Part shown: positions 1-6,069 of the stretch, piece after piece
Layout: each line of letters begins with the position of its first letter
Position numbering within the stretch: the stretch's first letter is position 1
Source: Gammaproteobacteria bacterium UBA6968
GTDB taxonomy: Bacteria; Pseudomonadota; Gammaproteobacteria; Pseudomonadales; Azotimanducaceae
Direction of reading: 5' to 3'
Assembly (NCBI GenBank): GCA_002450255.1
Contig: DJYW01000004.1
Location: 1-6,872 of the forward strand
Length of the DNA: 6,872 nt
Made by a program: the position numbers and the translations under genes
Notes under the pieces: model-generated
The model's input: the letters and a program-made list of their open reading frames with translations, nothing else
What the model was told of the DNA's origin: nothing
The model's database searches: none

Positions 1-30
1 ATTCGTTTAACTTACAGAAGATTTTAACGG

Positions 31-1572
31 ATGCGTATGAAAGTACTCTTTGGCTTAGCAGTCGTTTTATGGCTCGGCACCGCAGCCCCTGCGGCAGGTG
101 CTGACTTTGATCTCGACATCGACGAAGACAAAACCAGCGAAGCTTTGACCGACGGATTGTTGATCATCCGCCATATGTTCGGCTTCTCCGGGGAAGCCTT
201 GACAGCCGGCGCGGTCAGCGCTGCCGGCACTCGTACCAGCGCCGCTCAAATCACCCAACTGCTGGACGCTAACGAGGCCTCCTTGGATGTTGACGGTAAC
301 GGCACGATTGATCCGCTTACTGACGGCCTACTCATCATCAGAAGTCTCTTTGGATTTTCCGGCCAGGCATTGGTAAACGGTGCGATTGCGACAAACGCCG
401 CCCGAAAATCCGCCGATTTAATTACTAACTTCCTGCAACCCCTAACTATAACGCAGCCCAGTCAATTTACGGTGGCAACGCAGAAGCTCCTGTTAGAAAA
501 CTTCAATCAACCGCAAAGCGATCCAGCGCAATGGGCGATTTTTAGTCTCGATGTAACCACCGCTATGCAAGATCGTTATGCCGAAACTATGGCTGCAATT
601 AAGAAGTCTTTCGGCGGTTACATGAACTGGAACTACATGGTCTTGAATGAGTCGGGCACGGATTCTGACAATGAGCCCGTAATGCAGCGCTTGACCGAGT
701 TGAAATACAACGGCTGGGAAGACGGCTACACCACACAGGAGTTAAAAGACGTTTCCAGTTGTTTAGGCGGGGCAGCGCCGAATGGATACGAACGCGACGC
801 GGATTACGAACCGCATTCGACCTGTATGGTCTGGAAGGGTTTTTTAGAACAATCGCACGCACTCTTCGATCCGAACTACCAACCCGAGCAGTGGCAAATT
901 GACCTTGAGGCGACGGCGCAGTCACTGCAGCACGAGTATTTTCACCACTACCAGCGCGCCCATGCACTCGATCGCGGTTTGGATGATGCACCGTGGTGGT
1001 GGATTGAGGGCGCTGCGATGGCTGGCGAAATGTGGTGGCTGCGTGGTGTTTGGGACAAGCTGTCTTACCTCAAAGACTCGGCTGAAGTGGGCACCTACAT
1101 CCTCGATCGATTGGAGAGTGACAAAAAAAGTTTTTGGTTTAACCTGCAACGCATTCAAAAACGCCCGCCGATACTCGAACCCAACGGCCACCTGAACTCA
1201 GATATAGACGATTGCTATGACTGGAAACTGTCCCAGGTGCATTCCGATGGCTACCCGGACTCCTACAATCAGGGCGGCTGCGAGTTTACGATGGCGCCTT
1301 TTGCACCAATTCGCTTTATGGCCTATAAATCATCCTGGCAAGCCGTGCTGAGAGACATCCCCGCAGATTATTTCGAGCATGGTTTTTGGGGCGCGTTGAA
1401 AATTCACACCGGCCTCAATGAACAAGAATTTTATGACGAGTTCAATGCGTTTATGCGCAGCACAAACTGGGAAGACATTGAACAAACCTACGCGCCTCAG
1501 GGTTGGAACACCCCGGACGAATCGATCGAAACCCACGTCGATTTCCTCAGTATCAAGCCTTTCGGAAGTTAA
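31..1572 (+). CDS. Secreted gluzincin-like metallopeptidase with two N-terminal dockerin-like repeats
   Basis: 513 residues. Residues 1-24 form a Sec signal peptide with a hydrophobic core and likely cleavage after AAPAAGA. Two dockerin-like repeats follow at about 27-57 and 86-114. They share the LTDGLLIIR..FGFSG pattern 57 residues apart. The second has an intact Ca-type loop (D86-V-D-G-N-G-T-I-D94), while the first is degenerate (D29-I-D-E-D-K-T-S-E37, loop glycines lost). The remainder (about 140-513) holds the zinc peptidase signature H301-E-Y-F-H305, followed by WWWIEGAA with E326 as likely third ligand, 21 residues after H305; this spacing and the W-x-E-G-x-A context are typical of gluzincins. 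Four cysteines (244, 265, 395, 417) could form two disulfides, which fits an exported protein. ATG at 31 has AGAAG at 16-20; ATG at 37 gives an equally good signal peptide. The substrate is unknown. The metallopeptidase class is fairly sure, the exact family is not. Confidence 0.85.
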   Translation: MRMKVLFGLAVVLWLGTAAPAAGADFDLDIDEDKTSEALTDGLLIIRHMFGFSGEALTAGAVSAAGTRTSAAQITQLLDANEASLDVDGNGTIDPLTDGLLIIRSLFGFSGQALVNGAIATNAARKSADLITNFLQPLTITQPSQFTVATQKLLLENFNQPQSDPAQWAIFSLDVTTAMQDRYAETMAAIKKSFGGYMNWNYMVLNESGTDSDNEPVMQRLTELKYNGWEDGYTTQELKDVSSCLGGAAPNGYERDADYEPHSTCMVWKGFLEQSHALFDPNYQPEQWQIDLEATAQSLQHEYFHHYQRAHALDRGLDDAPWWWIEGAAMAGEMWWLRGVWDKLSYLKDSAEVGTYILDRLESDKKSFWFNLQRIQKRPPILEPNGHLNSDIDDCYDWKLSQVHSDGYPDSYNQGGCEFTMAPFAPIRFMAYKSSWQAVLRDIPADYFEHGFWGALKIHTGLNEQEFYDEFNAFMRSTNWEDIEQTYAPQGWNTPDESIETHVDFLSIKPFGS

Positions 1573-1581
1573 CCGACACCT

Positions 1582-1604
1582 CCTTGCCTTGCCTTGCCTT
1601 GCCT
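1582..1604. repeat. CCTTG pentanucleotide tandem repeat, 4.6 copies
   Basis: Four exact CCTTG units plus CCT lie 9 bases after the stop codon of the metallopeptidase gene. Short tandem repeats of this kind can change copy number by slipped-strand mispairing. Here the tract lies outside both flanking reading frames, so a length change would not shift a frame as called. It could affect only the 3' end of the upstream transcript. Confidence 0.9.
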
Positions 1605-1715
1605 AAGTCTCGCGCGATTAACCCGCGATTTTGGCGGTGAATTTTTCAAAGCCTCGGTCTAACCGCCTCTTACTGGACCCGGTCGGAACAGAACGAATGT
1701 ACATCGTTTTGAAAT

Positions 1716-1731
1716 GCTTGCACGTGTAAGC
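1716..1731. promoter_or_regulatory. Near-perfect 16-bp palindrome, possible operator
   Basis: GCTTGCACGTGTAAGC is a dyad with 7 of 8 base pairs matching; only G1720 against T1727 mismatches. It lies 34 bases upstream of the metallophosphoesterase start codon, in the gap where its promoter should be. A second, shorter palindrome (ATGTACAT, 1697-1704) lies just upstream. No regulator family is recognised from the pattern, and no convincing -10 box was found beside it. An operator role is inferred from symmetry and position alone. Confidence 0.3.
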
Positions 1732-1754
1732 TCTGCGACGCAACCAAGCTAACT

Positions 1755-1760
1755 GGGGAG
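1755..1760 (+). promoter_or_regulatory. Ribosome binding site of the metallophosphoesterase gene
   Basis: GGGGAG lies 5 bases before the ATG at 1766. It is the clearest Shine-Dalgarno sequence in the window and fixes the start codon, which also gives a well-formed signal peptide. Confidence 0.75.
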
Positions 1761-1765
1761 TTCAG

Positions 1766-3427
1766 ATGAGAATTTTAGTTTTTGCTATGTTGATGGGAGC
1801 CTTGCCACCCCTATTAGCGGCCACAGCTACTGGGCGAGTCTTCATCGACACCAATCAAAACGGCGTTTTAGATGGCAACGAGAATGGCTTGCCAGGCGTT
1901 CGCGTCAGCAATGGCCTACAGGTTGTCGTAACCGACAAAAACGGGCGATACCGGCTAAACGTCGATGACGAGACCATCCTGTTTATCACCAAACCAAAGA
2001 ACTATGCGACGCCTCTAAACACTCACAAGCTGCCTCAGTTCTACCACATACATCAGCCCAAAGGCTCACCGGCAGGCCTGCGCTATCGCGGCATCGATCC
2101 AACCGGGCCGTTACCTGACGAAATCAATTTTCCGCTCTTCCCAAGACCGGAAGACGATGATTTCGAGGCTATCCTTTTTGCCGACACCCAGCCGCAAACC
2201 AATCGGGAACTGGATTTTATTCGCGATGACGTGATCCCAGAGTTGATCGGTAGCGGCGCCGCGTTTGGCATGACCATGGGCGATATCCTCTACGATGACC
2301 TGTCCATGTTCCCGCGCTACAACGCGATCATTAGCAAGATAGGCATCCCCTGGTACAACGTACCCGGCAACCACGAAATGAATTTTGAAGCGGAGAATGA
2401 CAAGTACTCGCTGGAGACATTCAAACGCTACTTTGGGCCAACATATTATTCATTTGAGTACGGCAAAGCCTTGTTCGTGGTGCTCGATAACATTGAGTAT
2501 CACGGCAAAGATAAAGCGGATCCCAACGACATCCGCAACAATGGCGGCTACGAAACTAGTCTGACTTCACGACAACTCACCTGGCTAAAAAACGAACTGG
2601 CCTATGTCGACACAGATACGTTGGTGTTTGTGGCGACGCATGCGCCGCTGGGCATGGAAAACGGCACTTACGGCACTAAGCACCGCGAGAAGTTATTCAA
2701 ACTGCTTGCCGGGCGTCCAAACCTTTATTCCGTCGCCGGCCATACCCATACGACCGACCACGTTTATTTCGGTAAAGAGGAGGGTTTTTCCGGCCCAGGC
2801 AAACTTCACCACCATGTCTTAGCCACGGTATCCGGAGCCTGGTGGAGCGGACCTTTTGACGAACGTGGTATTGCCATTAGTGATCAACGCGATGGAACGC
2901 CTAACGGCTATCATATTTTGTCTATCAACAGCACTGATCTAACGCTGCGCTTCAAAGGTGCGGGCATGCCGGCGGACTACCAAATGCGCATAATGTTTGA
3001 TGTCGCACACCACCAGCTACGAGCAGACCCACTGCGAGACTACCAACATGGCGAACTCCTGGACGGCAAGATGTCGGCCGACGAAGTGGCCGCCGCGGCT
3101 ATCCTTGTTAATCTTTTTGATGGCGGACCTAACTCCAAGGTGTCTTACAGCGTTAACGGTTCCGAGTTTATGACGATGGAACGCGTCCTACGCAGAGATC
3201 CTTACATAGTCGAACAATACAACCGCTATGCAGACGTAAAAAAAGGCTGGGTGCAGGCCACACAGTCAACGCATATTTTTTCTGCTGACTTGGATGACTC
3301 AATCGGGCCAGGCACCCACACAGTGACCGTGCGTGCAATTGATGAGTTCGGCCAGGTTCACCATGGTCATACTGTCTTAGAAGTCGTTGCGGGTATGGCT
3401 GGATCAGAGGACGGGATACACTACTAA
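1766..3427 (+). CDS. Exported calcineurin-like metallophosphoesterase
   Basis: 553 residues. Residues 1-18 are a Sec signal peptide, with likely cleavage at LLA/ATA. Residues about 22-115 form an SdrB/MetallophosN-like beta domain with an acidic Ca-type loop (D28-T-N-Q-N-G-V-L-D-G-N-E-N). The phosphoesterase domain (about 133-335) shows every metal-binding motif: D140-T-Q142, G172-D173, G-N202-H203-E204, H292 in ATHAPLG, and G-H326-T-H328. Motif I is D-x-Q, not the common D-x-H. The last 150 or so residues match a MetallophosC-type accessory domain. The three-part architecture is that of exported metallophosphoesterases of unknown substrate, which would hydrolyse phosphate mono- or diesters outside the cytoplasm with a two-metal centre. 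The gene stands alone, with 193 bp before and 209 bp after it, so it is probably monocistronic. Family assignment is firm; the substrate cannot be stated. Confidence 0.92.
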   Translation: MRILVFAMLMGALPPLLAATATGRVFIDTNQNGVLDGNENGLPGVRVSNGLQVVVTDKNGRYRLNVDDETILFITKPKNYATPLNTHKLPQFYHIHQPKGSPAGLRYRGIDPTGPLPDEINFPLFPRPEDDDFEAILFADTQPQTNRELDFIRDDVIPELIGSGAAFGMTMGDILYDDLSMFPRYNAIISKIGIPWYNVPGNHEMNFEAENDKYSLETFKRYFGPTYYSFEYGKALFVVLDNIEYHGKDKADPNDIRNNGGYETSLTSRQLTWLKNELAYVDTDTLVFVATHAPLGMENGTYGTKHREKLFKLLAGRPNLYSVAGHTHTTDHVYFGKEEGFSGPGKLHHHVLATVSGAWWSGPFDERGIAISDQRDGTPNGYHILSINSTDLTLRFKGAGMPADYQMRIMFDVAHHQLRADPLRDYQHGELLDGKMSADEVAAAAILVNLFDGGPNSKVSYSVNGSEFMTMERVLRRDPYIVEQYNRYADVKKGWVQATQSTHIFSADLDDSIGPGTHTVTVRAIDEFGQVHHGHTVLEVVAGMAGSEDGIHY

Positions 3428-3519
3428 GCAATGCCGAGGCCATGAGATCGGTTGAAGAGAGGGTGAAGCAAGATAAGGAACGAGCCGTGCGAGACACAAT
3501 ACAAAAGTGCTCTCCCAGT

Positions 3520-3577
3520 AGCGTCTGCGTATGCAACGGCTGCACTGTCGGCACGTGATCGGACAGAGACGCTGTCC
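3520..3577 (+). other. Leader segment with mutually exclusive stem-loops upstream of the CobW-type GTPase gene
   Basis: The 209-bp gap before the GTPase gene contains a 6-bp hairpin, GGACAG (3561-3566) with CTGTCC (3572-3577), loop AGACG. The same GACAG can instead pair with CTGTC at 3545-3549, and AGACGCT (3567-3573) is exactly complementary to AGCGTCT at 3520-3526. These pairings cannot all form together. No U-run follows the hairpin, so it is not an intrinsic terminator, and no known riboswitch class is recognised. No convincing promoter was seen in the gap either. A regulatory role is speculative. Confidence 0.2.
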
Positions 3578-3636
3578 ATTGCTCGCGCCAAAACTCGGTG
3601 GATCGGATTATCGTTACTTTGAATTTTGCATGGTAG

Positions 3637-4722
3637 ATGGCTGACTTAACCGACACACGCATACCCATTGCCGTATTGACCGGCTTTCTTGGTAGTGGCA
3701 AAACCACTGTGCTGCGTCATCTGAGTCAATTGGGTGAGCTCAAGAAAACGTTGATCCTAGTCAATGAATTTGGTGAGGTCGGTTTAGACCACGACCTCCT
3801 TTCCCCAATAGCGGACGATACCCTTGTCGCAATAAACGCCGGCTGTATTTGCTGCACGATTCGGACCGACTTAGCAGAGACCCTCTCTGCGGCGCCGTTT
3901 CGATATGCTCGGGGCGGCGAGCGCTGGTTCGATCGCGTCATTATAGAGACGACTGGGATCGCCGATCCCGCGCCAGTATTGCAGACCATTCTGGGCGAAC
4001 CATCGGTAAACAAACGCTTCGTTCTGGCCAGCGTCGTCACAACCGTTGACGCTGTAAACGGCCTCCACTCCATCGATGCGCACCCGGAAGCTCTTAAGCA
4101 AGTCGCTGTCGCAGATAGAGTCCTGCTTACTAAAACCGATTTGCTCGAAGCCGATCAAAATGAGCAATTACTGGCAAGAGTTCGCCAACTCGCACCATCA
4201 GCGCCTGTGTCGACCATTTTTAATGGTGCTGCTGATGTCGATTGGTTGTTCGCCGACGGCGGCTATGAGTTAGACGGCAAACATCCCAGCGTCGAACGAT
4301 GGTTGCAGCTGGAGCATCAGGCAGATAAAGCCCACCGTGACCACGAACACGACGGCGAACAAGAAACAGCGGATCACGACGCAAAGCATGACCGCAATCG
4401 GCATGGTCGAATCGAGGCAAGCTGCCTGACCTTTAGCGACCCTGTCGATCCAGCCACGTTTGAAATGTGCCTGCAGTCACTGCAGATGCTTAGAGGTGCC
4501 GATCTATTGCGGATCAAGGGCATTATCAATGTGATGGGGATGGATAAACCCATGGTGATTCATGGCGTGCAACACGTTTTTCATCCACCAGAGATACTAG
4601 AGCAATGGCCCGGCAACGATCGCAGAACCCGAATCGTGATGATCACTCGAGATCTAGATCATTTGGCGTTGCAGGAATGCTTCGCAAATCTGGGACTAAA
4701 GGCCGAAGCGCGACAAATGTGA
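3637..4722 (+). CDS. CobW/COG0523 family G3E GTPase, putative zinc metallochaperone
   Basis: 361 residues. The G domain has the Walker A motif G16-F-L-G-S-G-K-T-T24, the metal-binding C70-I-C72-C73 motif in the 'INAGCICC' context, the ETTGIADP block at 104-111, and the base-specifying T165-K-T-D168. A His/Asp/Glu-rich linker (H227 to H256, with eight histidines) joins it to a CobW C-terminal domain (about 258-361). Members of this family bind Zn(II) at CxCC and couple GTP hydrolysis to metal delivery; many are induced by zinc shortage. The neighbouring zinc-type ABC genes support zinc over cobalt or nitrile hydratase maturation. ATG at 3637 is the first in-frame start and leaves a normal short N-terminus; its Shine-Dalgarno is weak. 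The stop codon overlaps a hairpin terminator. Family assignment is secure; the metal and client are inferred. Confidence 0.92.
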   Translation: MADLTDTRIPIAVLTGFLGSGKTTVLRHLSQLGELKKTLILVNEFGEVGLDHDLLSPIADDTLVAINAGCICCTIRTDLAETLSAAPFRYARGGERWFDRVIIETTGIADPAPVLQTILGEPSVNKRFVLASVVTTVDAVNGLHSIDAHPEALKQVAVADRVLLTKTDLLEADQNEQLLARVRQLAPSAPVSTIFNGAADVDWLFADGGYELDGKHPSVERWLQLEHQADKAHRDHEHDGEQETADHDAKHDRNRHGRIEASCLTFSDPVDPATFEMCLQSLQMLRGADLLRIKGIINVMGMDKPMVIHGVQHVFHPPEILEQWPGNDRRTRIVMITRDLDHLALQECFANLGLKAEARQM

Positions 4723-4743
4723 CGCTAGTAAAATAGCGTCTTA
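4721..4743 (+). terminator. Hairpin terminator of the GTPase gene
   Basis: GACGCTA (4721-4727) and TAGCGTC (4734-4740) form a perfect 7-bp stem with the 6-base loop GTAAAA, starting inside the stop codon of the GTPase gene. Only a short TTAT tail follows, so it may be a weak Rho-independent terminator or a 3'-end-protecting hairpin. It lies in the 119-bp gap between convergent genes. Confidence 0.5.
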
Positions 4744-4841
4744 TGGAACCACACCGCTCACGCCGCACCAACTTTGCAGCGAGCCCCGCGCCCGCTTTTA
4801 GTAGCGCGAAGTGATCTGAATGACTTTGCAGATATCAGTCG

Positions 4842-5339
4842 TTAGTACTCGTACGGCTCAATTTTATCCGCGATCAGAGTATAGGAAGCAGTCGCTAAGT
4901 CTTCTTCTACGCGCAAAGTTGATAACTTTCCTTCCACCCAAATCGGATCCCACAGCGTTTCCAAGGGATAACCGGGTTCGAATTCGGCGTAGATGGTTTG
5001 ATTGGGAGGGGGCGCTGGTTCATGAATACATGCACCGAAATAAGGAACCAACAGGAATCGCGTGACTAACTGGGTCTCCTCAAAATCAACTGGGACGATA
5101 AAGCCAGGTATCCGCACCGCTTTATCGTTTAGATCTAGACGCACCCGTTCGCCCCAAGGCACGCCATCATTCAGCATTAATGTGTCATCGAGTTCAGGCA
5201 GAAGATCTTGCCAGGCGAGCGTTTCCGTTTCGCCAACCGCGTTTGCAGCACTCACCAAAATAGCGCCCAGCAAACAGCTTGCAATTAAACGATAAAATCG
5301 GTTCACGTTTTGTATCCATTTGAGGTTATGTTGTATCAT
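4842..5339 (-). CDS. Exported DUF3299 protein, zinc-locus associated
   Basis: 165 residues from the ATG at 5339. The frame stays open to 5594, but that extension lies inside the ABC ATPase gene on the other strand and would bury the signal peptide, so the downstream start was chosen. Residues 1-34 form a Sec signal peptide (basic N-terminus, CLLGAILVSAANA, cleavage after A34). The mature part matches DUF3299: PGFIVPVDF at 78-86, then the hallmark YFGACIHEPAPPPNQ with C104 and H106. The molecular function of the family is not established. In P. aeruginosa a DUF3299 gene belongs to the Zur-controlled PA4063-PA4066 locus with an ATPase and permease like those next door. Here it is divergent from them, with start codons about 30 bp apart. 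A periplasmic role in zinc transport is inferred from context. The Shine-Dalgarno (GATAGG directly before ATG) is poor. Confidence 0.85.
   Translation of the reverse strand: MIQHNLKWIQNVNRFYRLIASCLLGAILVSAANAVGETETLAWQDLLPELDDTLMLNDGVPWGERVRLDLNDKAVRIPGFIVPVDFEETQLVTRFLLVPYFGACIHEPAPPPNQTIYAEFEPGYPLETLWDPIWVEGKLSTLRVEEDLATASYTLIADKIEPYEY
5325..5337. promoter_or_regulatory. Possible degenerate Zur-type site between divergent genes
   Basis: GTTATGTTGTATC lies just before the DUF3299 start codon and upstream of the ATPase start. It matches the gammaproteobacterial Zur core GTTAT-N3-ATAAC perfectly in the left arm but at only 3 of 5 bases in the right arm. The location and the zinc context make it attractive; the match alone is weak. 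Confidence 0.2.
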
Positions 5340-5370
5340 CCTATCACACCAAACCAGTCGCAATAGCAAA

Positions 5371-6069
5371 GTGCCCAACGCAGATACTGAAACAAACGCG
5401 ATCGAAGTCAACGATTTGGTATTCCGATTCAGCGCAGCCAGTGCACCAGTCCTGAGCATTCCCACCTGGCAGGTAAAGCGTGGTCGGCGCATATTTTTAC
5501 AGGGCGAATCCGGTAGCGGCAAGTCGACATTACTCGCCTTGTTGTCCGGATTGCAGGTACCGACCCAAGGTGACGTTACCGTGTTAGGTAGCAAGATATC
5601 TGCATTGGGTACGCGGCAACGTGACGCTTTCAGGGCAAAAAATCTGGGTGTCGTTTTTCAGCAGTTCAACTTGATTCCTTACTTATCCGCACTGGAAAAC
5701 GTTTTGTTGGCAGCGCACTTCGGCGTATCCGGCGCCGCATCGCTTAAAGCAAGGGCGGTTGAATTACTTGAGCGCGTCAACCTGCAACCGCAGCTGCATG
5801 CGCGCAAATCCACAGAGCTAAGTATAGGCCAGCAACAAAGGGTGGCGATTGTTCGTGCCTTGATCAATACACCAGCGCTGCTGTTAGTGGACGAACCCAC
5901 CTCGGCGCTGGATCACGCTAACCGCGATGCTTTTCTGGCACTGCTGCTCGAAGTACTGGCGGAATTGGACTGCGCTATGGTCTTTGTTAGCCATGACCCG
6001 ACACTGGGCAGGCACTTCGACAGCACAGTTTCACTCAGTGATCTAAACCAGGCCGGCGGGCAGAACTAA
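5371..6069 (+). CDS. ABC transporter ATPase, LolD/MacB-like, putative zinc uptake system
   Basis: 232 residues from GTG at 5371. A TTG at 5320 in the same frame would add 17 residues but would overlap the divergent DUF3299 gene, and the added residues (MRLCCIILSH...) look non-coding. Neither start has a good Shine-Dalgarno. All ATPase motifs are present: Walker A G45-E-S-G-S-G-K-S-T53, Q-loop Q97, signature L150-S-I-G-Q154, Walker B LLLVDE with D174 and E175, D-loop SALD, and H-loop H208. The second signature residue of LSGGQ is replaced by isoleucine; a valine here is known in related MacB/DevA-type ATPases. Size and sequence fit the ATPase partners of FtsX-type permeases. The gene overlaps the permease start by one base, so the two are translationally coupled and form one transporter. 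The zinc role rests on homology of the gene set to PA4064 and the zrg locus. Confidence 0.9.
   Translation: MPNADTETNAIEVNDLVFRFSAASAPVLSIPTWQVKRGRRIFLQGESGSGKSTLLALLSGLQVPTQGDVTVLGSKISALGTRQRDAFRAKNLGVVFQQFNLIPYLSALENVLLAAHFGVSGAASLKARAVELLERVNLQPQLHARKSTELSIGQQQRVAIVRALINTPALLLVDEPTSALDHANRDAFLALLLEVLAELDCAMVFVSHDPTLGRHFDSTVSLSDLNQAGGQN

Noticed and set aside
1611..1645. GC-rich inverted repeat followed by ATTTTT, possible terminator of the protease gene
   Set aside because: The best stem is only four base pairs (CCGC/GCGG) and the T-run is offset, so it is too weak to call.
3605..3620. GGATTATCGTTACTTT before the GTPase gene as a Zur box
   Set aside because: It lacks dyad symmetry and does not match the GTTAT-N3-ATAAC core.
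3168..3707. 179-codon open frame on the minus strand
   Set aside because: It overlaps the end of the phosphoesterase gene and the start of the GTPase gene on the other strand, shows no recognisable domain, and looks like a shadow frame.
4787..4808. CGCGC...GCGCG inverted repeat as terminator for the DUF3299 gene
   Set aside because: A 5-bp stem with a 12-base loop and no T-run on the minus strand does not support termination.
5268..5279. Lipobox-like IASC in the DUF3299 signal region
   Set aside because: The Cys precedes the hydrophobic core where it should follow it, so a signal peptidase I site after ANA is the better reading.
5320..5370. TTG start for the ABC ATPase at 5320
   Set aside because: It would overlap the start of the divergent DUF3299 gene, and the extra residues have no counterpart in normal ATPase N-termini; GTG at 5371 gives the usual length.
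5340..5594. N-terminal extension of the minus-strand DUF3299 frame up to 5594
   Set aside because: It lies inside the ABC ATPase gene, has shadow-like composition, and would place the signal peptide in the middle of the protein.
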